Shown here: piece by piece, positions 26,821 to 35,434 of the stretch
Numbering within the stretch: position 1 is the stretch's first letter
Layout: each line of letters starts with the position of its first letter
Assembly: GCF_000380965.1 (NCBI RefSeq)
Contig: NZ_KB905555.1
Coordinates: 9,338-73,337, forward strand
Direction of reading: 5' to 3'
Source: Paenibacillus ginsengihumi DSM 21568
Lineage (GTDB): Bacteria; Bacillota; Bacilli; Paenibacillales; NBRC-103111
DNA length: 64,000 bases
Program-made: the position numbers and the translations under genes
Notes under the pieces: generated by a model
What the model was told of the DNA's origin: nothing
Seen by the model: only the letters and a program-made list of their open reading frames with translations
Database searches by the model: none

Positions 26821-29235
26821 TTGAAGACTTTGATTATAGCCGAAAAACCGGATATGGGCCGCAATATTGCGGCGGCCATCGAACCGAAGGCGATGAACCG
26901 CCGCACTTACATCGAAGGGGAGCGGTACATCATTACGTGGGCAATCGGCCATCTGATCGGATTGGCCGAGCCGGACGCGTACGATGACAAATATAAAAAA
27001 TGGAACATCGACGATCTGCCCATCATTCCCGAGCGGTTCAAGCTTGTGCCTAACCCGAAAACGAAGGATCAGCTCAAGGTGATCGCCGAGCTCGCCAAGC
27101 GCTGCGATAGGCTGATCAACGCCTGCGACGCGGGGCGCGAAGGGCAGCATATTTTCTCGCTCATCCAGCGGCATCTGAAGCTGCGCCAACCGGTCAAGCG
27201 GCTGTGGATATCCGATTTGACGCCGGAGACGATACGGCGGGGCTTCAGCGAGCTGAAGGACGCCGCCGAGTACGAGAATTTGACGAAGGCGGCCAAGGCG
27301 CGCAGCGAAGCCGACTGGCTGATCGGCATGAACGGCTCGCGGGCGTTCACGACGAAGCACCAGGTGCTGCTGTCCGTAGGGCGCGTGCAGACGCCGGTGC
27401 TCGCGCTGCTGTACGACCGGCAGAAGGAGATCGAAGCGTTCACCGCGAGCAAATATTATGTGGTCGAGGCGCATTTTAAGCAGAATGAGACGGAATACAG
27501 AGGATTGTGGCAGGGCGACAAATTGACCGACTCCGCCAAAGCGGAGGCGATCGCGCGCAAGGTCAGGGGAAAGTCCGGGACGGTTGCCGGCTACGACGTG
27601 AAGGAGACGAAGGAGTACCCGTTCAAGCTGTACGATTTGACGCTGCTGCAGCGCGAGGCGAACGCAAGATTTGCTTTTTCCGCCAAAAAAACGCTCGATC
27701 TGGCCCAGTCGCTGTACGAAAAGCATAAGGTCATCAGCTACCCGCGAACGACGTCCAATTACGTGACGGAGCAGAACATCCCCGAGATGCACAAGGCGCT
27801 GAATATGCTGCGCCGCACATCTTACGGAGCGTATGTCGAAGAGGCCAACCAGCTTCTCGTGCATCCGCGGAATAAAGCCGTCTGCAATCCGGCCAAGGTG
27901 GAGGATCACCACGCCATCCTGCCGACGCATCGACAGGCGAAGGGGCTCACCGCTGACGAGTCCAAAATATACGATCTGATCGTCCGGCGGTTCCTCTCGC
28001 ATTATTATCCCCCGGCCGAATATAAGGTGCATACCGTGCTGACGAAGGTGGAGGAAGAACCGTTCAAGACGACGGTCAAGCAGCTGCTGGCGCCGGGCTG
28101 GAAGGTGCTGTACGCAGGCCAGGGCAATGAGCAGAGGGACGGCAAGAAGCGCGGCAGGGCGAAGGAGGACGAGGACGACAGCCAGGCGGAGGATGAGGTG
28201 ACCGCGTCGTTCGAGCTGGACCCGTCGCTTGCCGTTCGCTGCAGCAAAAGCGCTGCCAGGGAGAAGGAAACGAAGCCGCCCAAGGCCTATACGGAAGGAA
28301 CGCTGTTGAAAGCGATGGAGAGCGCCGGCAAGCAGATCGAGGACGAGGAGCTGCGCGACGCAATGAAGGATTCCGGACTCGGCACGCCGGCCACGCGGGC
28401 GGCCATCATCGAGCGGCTGAAGCAGGTCGGCTATGTCGTCATGAAAGGCAAGCAGCTCGCCATTACGCAGAAAGGACGCACCGCCGTCGAGCTCATCCGC
28501 GGCGCCGGGGTCGATCTGCTCACTTCCCCCGAGATGACGGGACAGTGGGAGCGGCGTCTTAACCAGATCGCCCGCGGCGCCGCTTCCGACGAAGCGTTCA
28601 TGGACAACGTGAAGCGGTTTGCCGCCATGATCGTTGACAAAGTAAAGGGGCAGGCCCGCGTCTCCAGGCAGGCGTTCGAGGATGACGAGGCGGCGAAGCC
28701 GGCGCGGAGCAGGCGGGCGCGAAGCAAGGCGGAGGCCGCCGCAGCCGCGGCCAAAGGCGCGCAAGCAGCGCGCGGCAAGCGAACGCGCCTGCAGGCGGCG
28801 CCCGCAAGCGCAGCCGCGCGGGGCGGCCGGGCCGCAAGCGCAGCGGCGGGCGAGGCAGCGGCGGCAGAGTCGGTTGCCTATGCGCCTGCTGCATCCGCTC
28901 CGGTAGCGGCACCCGCAAGCTCCGCCGCAGCCGGCCGCCGCGGGCTCGGCCCTTGCCCGGCGCCCGGCTGCGGCGGCACCATCATTATAGGCCGCCGCGG
29001 CTACGGCTGCTCTCATTATAAGACCGGCTGCCGCTTCGTCGTATGGAAGGAGCAGCACGGCGCTTCGCTGACTCCGGCGGACATTGCCGGGCTTCTGCGC
29101 AGCGGAACGACCGCAGCGATGGAGCTGAGCGATCCGGCGGGCCGCCGCTTCCGCGGGCGACTGCGGTTGGCCGACCGCATCTCCGGGCAGCTTGAGCCGG
29201 AACCCGCCTCCGTATCAAAGGCGAAAGAGAGGTGA
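26821..29235 (+). CDS. topB: DNA topoisomerase III
   Basis: A type IA topoisomerase of 804 residues. The TOPRIM domain is at about 1-130 (IIAEKPDMGRNIA, CDAGREGQHIF), the SVGRVQTPVLALLYDRQ segment near 190, and the active-site tyrosine Y307 sits in VISYPRTTSNYV. An Ala/Arg-rich low-complexity linker of about 80 residues (625-705) leads to a C-terminal zinc ribbon with cysteines CPAPGC...GCSHYKTGC. It relaxes and decatenates single-stranded crossings. The start is TTG, 13 bases after GGAGGA; no alternative start encodes the TOPRIM beginning MKTLIIAEKP. Confidence 0.94.
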   Translation: MKTLIIAEKPDMGRNIAAAIEPKAMNRRTYIEGERYIITWAIGHLIGLAEPDAYDDKYKKWNIDDLPIIPERFKLVPNPKTKDQLKVIAELAKRCDRLINACDAGREGQHIFSLIQRHLKLRQPVKRLWISDLTPETIRRGFSELKDAAEYENLTKAAKARSEADWLIGMNGSRAFTTKHQVLLSVGRVQTPVLALLYDRQKEIEAFTASKYYVVEAHFKQNETEYRGLWQGDKLTDSAKAEAIARKVRGKSGTVAGYDVKETKEYPFKLYDLTLLQREANARFAFSAKKTLDLAQSLYEKHKVISYPRTTSNYVTEQNIPEMHKALNMLRRTSYGAYVEEANQLLVHPRNKAVCNPAKVEDHHAILPTHRQAKGLTADESKIYDLIVRRFLSHYYPPAEYKVHTVLTKVEEEPFKTTVKQLLAPGWKVLYAGQGNEQRDGKKRGRAKEDEDDSQAEDEVTASFELDPSLAVRCSKSAAREKETKPPKAYTEGTLLKAMESAGKQIEDEELRDAMKDSGLGTPATRAAIIERLKQVGYVVMKGKQLAITQKGRTAVELIRGAGVDLLTSPEMTGQWERRLNQIARGAASDEAFMDNVKRFAAMIVDKVKGQARVSRQAFEDDEAAKPARSRRARSKAEAAAAAAKGAQAARGKRTRLQAAPASAAARGGRAASAAAGEAAAAESVAYAPAASAPVAAPASSAAAGRRGLGPCPAPGCGGTIIIGRRGYGCSHYKTGCRFVVWKEQHGASLTPADIAGLLRSGTTAAMELSDPAGRRFRGRLRLADRISGQLEPEPASVSKAKER

Positions 29236-29241
29236 TGACGC

Positions 29242-29661
29242 ATGAGTGCAGCGAACAACGAAATACCCGTTCCTCTGATTCGGGTCAACCAGGCCGGCAT
29301 CGTTCTGCTGGTCGTGCTCGGCATTGTCCTGCAGCAGCCTGCCGTGATCGCGGCGCTGTGGGCGATCCAGGTGCTGAGCCTGTGGCAGGGGATGCGCAGC
29401 AACATCATCGTTATATTAGGAGCGCCGCTGGTCAAACGCAAAATTCCCGGCGCACCCACCGAAGCCCGCGAGCTGAACCGCTTTAACCAGACGATCGCCG
29501 TCATTTTGCTGTCCTTGTCGGTGCTGCTGTTCTGGCTGCTGCCCGGTTCGTTCGCAGGCTACATTCCCGCCGCCCTCGTCGCTTTGGCTGCCCTGCTGGC
29601 CATCTGCGGCTTTTGCGTCGGCTGCTTTCTATATTTTCAGTTTAAACGATGGAGACGCTGA
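29242..29661 (+). CDS. DUF4395 integral membrane protein
   Basis: A 139-residue membrane protein with four hydrophobic segments. It shows the DUF4395 hallmarks: an N-terminal PLIRVNQAGIVLL, a central ELNRFNQTIAVILL and a C-terminal GFCVGCFLYF with the paired cysteines. The function is unknown; some family members sit near thioredoxin-like genes, though none is here. It starts six bases after the topB stop, with GAAAGAGAGGTGATG upstream. Confidence 0.88.
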   Translation: MSAANNEIPVPLIRVNQAGIVLLVVLGIVLQQPAVIAALWAIQVLSLWQGMRSNIIVILGAPLVKRKIPGAPTEARELNRFNQTIAVILLSLSVLLFWLLPGSFAGYIPAALVALAALLAICGFCVGCFLYFQFKRWRR

Positions 29662-29679
29662 CAGACGGCGTCTCCTTTT
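29651..29679 (+). terminator. Rho-independent terminator overlapping the DUF4395 stop
   Basis: GGAGACGC and GCGTCTCC form an eight-base stem followed by TTTT. The stop codon at 29659-29661 lies in the loop, so the hairpin overlaps the gene's 3' end. Confidence 0.75.
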
Positions 29680-29754
29680 GTATAAGAGAAATGCGGCTTT
29701 CTGTGCCCAAACGCGAAAGCTGCCCGATGAGGCGGATTCCGAGGGGAGAGACGC

Positions 29755-29843
29755 CTATGACGAGCGCTTCCTTTTGTCACCGGTCGTCACCTGCGGTGTT
29801 GAAAATTCGGCTCGTGAGATATTGCCGAATTTTCAAGGTAGGT
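29755..29843 (+). repeat. Dispersed repeat family C, copy 1
   Basis: CTATGACGAGCG, CCTTTTGTCACCGGTCGTCACC, TGTTGAAAATTCG, then CCGAATTTTCAAGGTAG. The same four-block order occurs at 44896, 52198 and 52287. Inner arms (TTGAAAATTCG and CGAATTTTCAA) form a hairpin. It abuts family A at 29845. Confidence 0.8.
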
Positions 29844-29844
29844 C

Positions 29845-30048
29845 AGCAAATGTTGTATTTTGTACAACAAAAACGGGGCAATAACGCGCATTCGCTGCTC
29901 ATTGTTGTAGAAAGTGCAACATTTCGGGCGATATTCCCGGGTTTCAAGCCCATCTCACCCAAATTGTTGCACAAAATACAACATTCTCCTGTCTCTAGCG
30001 CGCAAAATACGGAAAATGTTGCACTTTTTGCAGGATTCGTCGCCTAAT
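29845..30048 (+). repeat. Dispersed repeat family A, copy 2
   Basis: Contains TTGTATTTTGTACAACAA, GTGCAACATTTCGGGCG, CCCGGGTTTCAAGCCCATC, TTGTTGCACAAAATACAACA and GAAAATGTTGCAC. It matches the reverse complement of 2872-3078 and part of 57473-57605. This and neighbouring repeats fill the 1.1 kb gene-free gap 29662-30737. Confidence 0.85.
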
Positions 30049-30081
30049 TGCCCGGGGAGGGGGAGCACTAACGCCGAGCTC

Positions 30082-30266
30082 GAACGCCAACGCGAAGGTC
30101 GAACGCCATGCGGAGTCCGAACGCCAACGCGAAGGTTGAACGCCATGCGGAGTCCGAACGCCAACGCGAAGATTGAACGCCATGCGGAGTCCGAACGCCA
30201 ACGCGAAGATTGAACGCCATGCGGAGTCCGAACGCCAACGCGAAGATTGAACGCCATGCGGAGTTC
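30082..30266. repeat. Tandem repeat, five 37-bp units
   Basis: Five near-identical units with the pattern GAACGCCAACGCGAAGRT then YGAACGCCATGCGGAGTYC, starting at 30082, 30119, 30156, 30193 and 30230. There are no unique spacers, so it is not a CRISPR array. The 5' half and 3' half of each unit share GAACGCCA, suggesting an older shorter period. Confidence 0.9.
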
Positions 30267-30487
30267 GAACGCCACGCTGAGCTTGGGACCCGCCGGCCGA
30301 GTATGCCCTGGTCGCTGCAAAAGGGCTTGCACGATCAAGGGCCTCGGGCGGAGCTCACTCAACGCTTTTCTCACGGCTTGCTTTCGTGTTGCGGCAAACG
30401 ATCGCCCACGGCACTCGCGATGGGCGGCTCGAGCCGCCGGGGGAATGGCTTGCTCGCTTGGCAAGCCTTCAATCGTTGTGCTGCAGG

Positions 30488-30690
30488 GCTAACGCTTGCC
30501 ACAGAGCTTATTTAGCCCGAAACGGCCGATTTCGTATTCTAACGCTTGTGAGCAGTCTTATTCCGCTTTTTTGCCTGCCAGATGCAGCGTTTCCGACAAA
30601 ATAGCGCTGCTCCGTTTCGCTACATTTTAAGCAAGGGGCGTTTCATCCAAATAGCGTTTGTCACCAGCGTTAGAGAGGTTGTGATCGACA
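30488..30690 (+). repeat. Dispersed repeat family B, copy 2
   Basis: CTAACGCTTGCCACAGAGCT, TATTCTAACGCTTGTGAGCAG, AAAATAGCGCTGCTCCGTTT, CGCTACATTTTAA and TTTGTCACCAGCGTTAGAGA in order. It aligns well with 35031-35215 and, inverted, with 2330-2560. It ends just past the araC-type gene's 3' side. Confidence 0.8.
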
Positions 30691-30737
30691 AGTTTCCCGA
30701 AGGTCCGCTTTTAGCGATAAGCGATATCCCTTGCCGC

Positions 30738-31529
30738 TTACTTGCACACAGAAGAGGGAGAGTAGCCTTTTATCGCCTTGAACACTTTGCTAAAGTAAGA
30801 AATATCATGAAATCCGCACCGTTCCGCCACCTCAGTTACCGAAAAGCCCCCGGTAGAAAGCAGCATCTCGGCTTGATTTACGCGCAGCTGGTTCAAATAT
30901 TGCTTAAACGAACTGCCCGTGTTGCTTTTAAACAGCTTTCCGAGATAAACCGGGTGAAGCTTGACGATTTCGGCCATCTTCGATAAGTCCAGCTCCTCCG
31001 AGTAATGCTCCATGATGTAATCCAACACTTGATTGATCCTTTTGTCCGATCGAATAGCAGCCTCTTGGCGATAGAAATTGGTCATGACCTGATGCATGAT
31101 CATCATGAATAATGCCCTTGACTGCATGATATACCCCAGCTGTCTCCTCATCCAGACATGCTTGAACTGCCGGATGTAATTTACAATATCACTCGTTATG
31201 ATGTTTTTCGTCACGATCTCGAGAGGCAGTGCGTCCGGACTCCCGGCTGGCAGCCAGTTGAAATTGAAAGCATAGGAGTGCATGGGAGATTCCTTCAGCG
31301 TATGCGCCTCCCGTTCGCTGCCGAGCGGGATGTAGATGACATCGCCGGCTTCCACCGTATATTGCACGCCGTTGACGTAGTAATTTGATTTTCCTTCAAC
31401 AACGAAGGTGAGGTCGTGGAATGGGATGACATCCTTTTCGATCTTCCATTCGGGAAAACATTTTCTGTCGACAAAATGGACAACGCCGGGAACTTTGTAC
31501 TGCAGCTGTTCCATGTTCAACACTCGCAT
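30738..31529 (-). CDS. AraC family transcriptional regulator
   Basis: A 263-residue AraC regulator: an N-terminal cupin-like domain (about 20-130, DLTFVVEGKSNYYVNGVQYTVEAGD) and a C-terminal double HTH (about 165-262, MAEIVKLHPVYLGKLFKSNTG and EVAERCGFHDISYFSKVFKAIKG). The ATG at 31529 with GAGGTGATC upstream is preferred over a longer in-frame extension. It is divergent from the binding-protein gene at 31870, exactly as the other AraC/binding-protein pair at 3.4-5.7 kb, and likely regulates it. Confidence 0.9.
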   Translation of the reverse strand: MRVLNMEQLQYKVPGVVHFVDRKCFPEWKIEKDVIPFHDLTFVVEGKSNYYVNGVQYTVEAGDVIYIPLGSEREAHTLKESPMHSYAFNFNWLPAGSPDALPLEIVTKNIITSDIVNYIRQFKHVWMRRQLGYIMQSRALFMMIMHQVMTNFYRQEAAIRSDKRINQVLDYIMEHYSEELDLSKMAEIVKLHPVYLGKLFKSNTGSSFKQYLNQLRVNQAEMLLSTGGFSVTEVAERCGFHDISYFSKVFKAIKGYSPSSVCK

Positions 31530-31622
31530 GATCACCTCAATCGTATCGGATGGAGCCGGATGCTTCCACGAAAAATCATCGCACAAGCCTATCGTATCAT
31601 TGTTTCAAAATCGAATAAAGAC

Positions 31623-31635
31623 ATTTAATAGTTAC
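31623..31635. promoter_or_regulatory. Direct repeat, left copy (candidate AraC operator)
   Basis: ATTTAATAGTTAC, identical to 31744-31756, 121 bases apart, with similar flanks (CAATGATAT versus AAATTATAT). Both copies lie in the 340-base AT-rich gap between the divergent AraC and binding-protein genes, as expected for an AraC-type regulator with two half sites. Confidence 0.45.
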
Positions 31636-31743
31636 CAATGATATTGAAATATTTTGTCGAAATGTACGGAAGCTGTCTGACAGAAAACAGTGAGTTTAAC
31701 GAACAACCGGATCAATGGGCATTTAAAAAAAGATTACGCAAAT

Positions 31744-31756
31744 ATTTAATAGTTAC
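31744..31756. promoter_or_regulatory. Direct repeat, right copy (candidate AraC operator)
   Basis: Second identical copy of ATTTAATAGTTAC, 29 bases upstream of a cre-like box and 45 bases upstream of a -10-like TATACT that would serve the binding-protein gene. Confidence 0.45.
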
Positions 31757-31784
31757 AAATTATATCTAATTGCTCCATAGAGAA

Positions 31785-31806
31785 TGTAAGCGTTTTAACT
31801 TATACT
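31785..31806 (+). promoter_or_regulatory. cre-like box and -10 of the binding-protein gene
   Basis: TGTAAGCGTTTTAA (31785-31798) fits the CcpA cre consensus TGWAARCGYTWNCW at all but the penultimate position. TATACT at 31801-31806 follows directly as a -10. This suggests catabolite repression of the sugar-binding lipoprotein. Confidence 0.4.
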
Positions 31807-31869
31807 AGGTCATGAAGATTTTAACGATTTTGTAATAAAAGTGAAATGTAATGAGGAGGGTTATTTCGA

Positions 31870-33183
31870 ATGAAAATGAGAAGGCTTGCAGCAGTTACGG
31901 CGATGGTATCGTTGCTTTCGATCACTGCTTGTGCCGGTAAGGAAGGCGCAGTCACGGAGAAGCCGGCGGAAAATACCGCAAGTACGGAGCCGGTTACGCT
32001 GAAATTGGCCGTAGTTGCCACGATGTTATCCGACGAATCGTTCCAGAAGTATTTTGTTCAGGAAGTGCAGAAGAAATACCCCCATATTACATTGGAGAGG
32101 TCCGATCCCAGCCAAGCCATAGAAGATCTGGTCGCTTCGGGCGATATCCCCGATATTATTTATTCCTCCTTGCCGGGTATTCCTAAGCTGCAATTGCTTG
32201 ACGTTTTAGAGGATTTGTCACCTTATATAAAAAAATACAACACAGATCTGTCCAGGTTTGATCCGGTACTGATGGAGGCGCTCCAGCAATTTGGCGGCGA
32301 TAATCAAGTAATAGCCCTTCCCTACAAAATGAATATTCCCGCTCTCTTCTACAATAAAGATATATTCGACCGGTTCGGAGTTTCCTATCCCGAGGATGGA
32401 ATGACGTGGGACGAAGCTTTCGGTCTTGCCAGAAAGCTGACGAGGCAGGATGGTGGCACGCAATATCTCGGTATATTTACAGGGGGAGCAGACCGGATGG
32501 CCATGGGGCTGAATCTACCTTATGTGGACATGGCAACCAATAAGGCCAAACTGCAGACGGATGAGTGGCAGCAGGTGCTGAGCATGTTCACGTCGGAAAT
32601 GTCGTTATCCGGGTATGTGGCAGACGGCAAATTACCGGATCTTTGGGCTATGTTCAATAGGGAAAAAAGCGTAGCCATGGCTGCTTTTTGGGGGCCGGAC
32701 GCCATCAGCAACTTCGGTGAAATGGAGAGAAATGGCGAAGGCTTTTCCTGGGATATGGTAACCGTTCCGACGTTCAAGAAGGGAGAAGGGTATGCGTGGC
32801 AGGCCGATGCGCATACGCTGATCATCACTTCGACCAGCAAGCACAAGGAACAGGCGTATCAGGTGCTTTCCGTGATGACAAGCGATGAAGTGCAGAGCGT
32901 GCTGAATAAAAACGGCGTGCTGACCTCCTTGCAAAAAACGCCGGAGCTGATTAAGGACTACGGCTCCGAGATTCCATCCTTCCATGGAAAAAATGTCAAT
33001 GCGCTCTTTGCGTTGAAGCCGGCGGTCAAGACGTTTACCCCATTCGATGATAAGGGACGGGGACTGATCAATGCGGCAGCCAACGATGTTTTGATAAAAG
33101 GAATTGATGTGAACACGGCTTTGAAAAGCGCTGAGGAGCAGTTGGACCAGTATATTAGACAGCATCAAATGGCCAATCCATAG
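31870..33183 (+). CDS. Extracellular sugar-binding lipoprotein (ABC transporter family 1)
   Basis: A 437-residue lipoprotein with lipobox ITAC (cysteine near residue 21). The segment YNKDIFDRFGVSYPEDGMTWDE and the block RFDPVLMEAL are shared with the protein at 3386-4696, so the two are paralogues of one oligosaccharide-binding family. GAGGAGGG lies 10 bases before the ATG. No permease or ATPase gene is next to it, so it must feed a transporter encoded elsewhere. The base composition here is noticeably more AT-rich than the neighbours. Confidence 0.9.
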   Translation: MKMRRLAAVTAMVSLLSITACAGKEGAVTEKPAENTASTEPVTLKLAVVATMLSDESFQKYFVQEVQKKYPHITLERSDPSQAIEDLVASGDIPDIIYSSLPGIPKLQLLDVLEDLSPYIKKYNTDLSRFDPVLMEALQQFGGDNQVIALPYKMNIPALFYNKDIFDRFGVSYPEDGMTWDEAFGLARKLTRQDGGTQYLGIFTGGADRMAMGLNLPYVDMATNKAKLQTDEWQQVLSMFTSEMSLSGYVADGKLPDLWAMFNREKSVAMAAFWGPDAISNFGEMERNGEGFSWDMVTVPTFKKGEGYAWQADAHTLIITSTSKHKEQAYQVLSVMTSDEVQSVLNKNGVLTSLQKTPELIKDYGSEIPSFHGKNVNALFALKPAVKTFTPFDDKGRGLINAAANDVLIKGIDVNTALKSAEEQLDQYIRQHQMANP

Positions 33184-33324
33184 TCAGGGACTCGGACCGG
33201 CAAAAGAGCAAGAGCGCACCGGCAATTGGCGAGAAATCCTATAGGTTTTTGTGGCGTTCACGATATGACATGATTGGTAGTTCCTGGCAGCGCCAAATCG
33301 ATCTTGCTACCAGGCTTTGCACCG

Positions 33325-33966
33325 TTAATAAGGCACAGGCGTTACATAGCGGTAGACCGCCCAAAAGTGGCACAAGCTGCCGATCAGCACAAAAGCGTGC
33401 CAGATCGCATGATGATACGGCAGCCGCCGCCAAAGAAAAAAGACGAGCCCGATCAAATACATCATCGCGCCTATGAGCAAAAGCTGGAAACCCGCTTCCG
33501 GCAGCCTTTCGCTGAGCGGGCCGAGCGCGAGCACGATCAGCCAGCTCATGACGAGATAATAAAGGATGGTCCAGGCGATATACTGCCTGACGAGCGTGCG
33601 GATATAACATATGCCCGAGAGGGCCATCGCCCAGACGAACAGCAGCAGGCACCAGCCGAACGGCCCGCGCAAGGTAACGAGCATGAACGGGGTATACGTG
33701 CCGGCGATCAGCAGGAAGATCGCCGCATGATCGAGCAGCTCGAAGCGTTCGATCCATTTGGGCGAGCGGGCGCTGTGCAGCAGGGTGGAGGATGTATAGA
33801 GCAGGCACAGGGCGAACCCGAATATGACAAAAGCCGCTGTCTGCCAGGGATCGCCTTCAGCCAAGGCGCGCTCCAGCAGCAAATATAAGGCGGCCAGGCT
33901 GCAGGCTGCGCCGAACCCATGGCTGATGGCGTTCCAGCGCTCTTCGTTGCGGGCCAACGCTTCCAT
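33325..33966 (-). CDS. Hemolysin III / TrhA family membrane protein
   Basis: A 213-residue protein with seven hydrophobic helices and the family signatures: an N-terminal NAISHGFGAACSLAA, a central STLLHSARSPKWIERFELLDHAAIFLLIAGTYTPF and a C-terminal HAIWHAFVLIGSLCHFWAV. These hold the conserved His and Ser/Asp residues of the PAQR/hemolysin III metal site. TrhA-type proteins are linked to membrane fluidity homeostasis rather than true hemolysis. The start is ATG at 33966 after AGGGGAGATG. It is a single gene. Confidence 0.92.
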   Translation of the reverse strand: MEALARNEERWNAISHGFGAACSLAALYLLLERALAEGDPWQTAAFVIFGFALCLLYTSSTLLHSARSPKWIERFELLDHAAIFLLIAGTYTPFMLVTLRGPFGWCLLLFVWAMALSGICYIRTLVRQYIAWTILYYLVMSWLIVLALGPLSERLPEAGFQLLLIGAMMYLIGLVFFLWRRLPYHHAIWHAFVLIGSLCHFWAVYRYVTPVPY

Positions 33967-34307
33967 CGTTCATCATCTCCCCTGAAGTCATCGTGCCTAG
34001 CTTATCCCAAAAGGCGGGGGCGCATGCAGCCGCAGGGCCGCAGCATGGAGAGGGATACGATGGCCACCGTTTGAACGATCATTCCCGTTGCGGCATGTTT
34101 TGGGGGGCTGCTGATCGTCTCCGTTTTCTACCTGATCAAGCAATATTGGGGGGGAATTAGGTCGGGGCGAGCGTTTTCTGCGTTTCCCCTCATCATTCGT
34201 GGCATCCTATGCGATATCGTTGTCCCGGGTTAAACGTGTTTTTTCGCTGTTTCCGCCGTTTTGCTTTTCAAGCTTAGGTCGGCATGATAGGATCGTACTA
34301 GAGCAAC

Positions 34308-34560
34308 AGCAATGCGGCGCAGCGGTTTGGGAAGCGGTCTGAAATCTGCCAAGCGCTACCGCGCAGCGGTTTGGGAAGCTCCTGAAGTCTGCCATGCACC
34401 GCTGCGCACCAATCACTTCTGACCAAGCCCTGCGCGTGTACCGGTCAGTCTTATCAAACCTGCATGCGTACCGATCACTCTAACTAGACCGCATGCGTAC
34501 CGATCACTCTAGCCAGACCCGTACACGTACCGACCACTTTGACCAGCCCCCGCGTACCGA
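34308..34560. repeat. Two short tandem repeat clusters
   Basis: At 34315-34410 the block GCGCAGCGGTTTGGGAAGC occurs twice, each followed by a TGAARTCTGCCA. At 34435-34560 the block CGTACCGATCACTCTANC and its variants occur four to five times. They fill most of the 600-base gap 33967-34584. A hydrophobic open frame near 34075-34230 in the same gap has no start or RBS and is not called. Confidence 0.7.
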
Positions 34561-34584
34561 TGACAAGGAAGGAGAGGGAGCGAT

Positions 34585-34845
34585 ATGGATTGCCGCGTCG
34601 GCTGTGCGGCCTGTTGCATTGTCATCTCCATCACCTCGCCCATACCCGGCATGCCGGAAGGCAAGCCGGCCGGCGTCCGGTGCGTTCAACTGACCGACGA
34701 CGGCAAATGCCGCCTGTTCGGCAAGCCGGAGCGCCCTGCGGTGTGCGGCAGCCTGCAGCCCGCGCCTGATATGTGCGGCCAGTCCAACGAGGAGGCCTAC
34801 CGTTATTTGGAAGCGCTCGAGCAGGCAACCCGGCCGCAGTCATAG
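34585..34845 (+). CDS. YkgJ-like cysteine cluster protein
   Basis: An 86-residue protein whose N-terminus holds C3, C7, C10 and C11 (CxxxCxxCC), with further cysteines at GVRCV, GKCRL and AVCGS. This is the pattern of the YkgJ family, thought to bind zinc or iron. It is shorter than many members. AAGGAGAGGGAGCG precedes the ATG. It is flanked on both sides by repeat DNA. Confidence 0.85.
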   Translation: MDCRVGCAACCIVISITSPIPGMPEGKPAGVRCVQLTDDGKCRLFGKPERPAVCGSLQPAPDMCGQSNEEAYRYLEALEQATRPQS

Positions 34846-35030
34846 GTTGCCCGCAAGGAAAGGGCATAGGGAGCCGGGAGCCGTCTTACCTTCGCATGTT
34901 TTGCCGACGCCCGGAGTATGTTGTGGAGATTGGCGCCTATGACTGGGAAGGGGCGCACTAACGCAGGGGTCGAACGCAAACGTGACGCTAACGCGGGGGG
35001 CGAACGCTAATGCGGAGTTCGCGGTTAGCT

Positions 35031-35215
35031 AACGCTAGCCAGAGAGCTTATTTCTCTCGAAACGCTCGATTTGAAATTGTAACGCAAGTGAGCAGCCTTA
35101 TTGGGCATTTGGGCTACCCGATTCAGCGTTTCTGACCAAATAGCGTTACCACGTTTCGTTACATTTTAAAAAAGGCACGATTCAGCAAAATCACGTTTGT
35201 CACCAGCGTTAGAGA
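35031..35215 (+). repeat. Dispersed repeat family B, copy 3
   Basis: CTAACGCTAGCCAGAGAGCT, TTGTAACGCAAGTGAGCAG, CAAATAGCGTTACCACGTTT, CGTTACATTTTAA and TTTGTCACCAGCGTTAGAGA in the same order as copy 2. The tail GATTCAGAAGCTT and the following GCAGGAAGGAGCAGCA also recur near 45003. It occupies most of the 590-base gap 34846-35434. Confidence 0.8.
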
Positions 35216-35434
35216 TTCAGAAGCTTTCGGCGGCAGCGCAGGAAGGAGCAGCACAGGAATGGGCTGCGGACCCTGGAGTGTTTTCAAAGTAGACCCCCAT
35301 GCCGCCTGTGCGCACCATCGGAGGATGAACATGGGCCGCGGGCCTTGGGCTATTTGGCATACGAATGACAGCCGGTGATGAACCATTCGTTCGTCGCGGG
35401 CGTCCAATCAGCAGAGAGGAAGTGGCTAATCGCG

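Noticed and set aside
29649-30047. Open frame of 132 codons on the plus strand
   Set aside because: It runs through a terminator and through repeat families C and A; not a gene.
30082-30266. Possible CRISPR array
   Set aside because: The 37-bp units are directly adjacent without unique spacers, and no cas genes are present.
34075-34253. Short hydrophobic open frame (VAACFGGLLIVSVFYLIKQYW)
   Set aside because: It looks membrane-like, but there is no start codon or RBS in frame; it could be a decayed gene, without proof.
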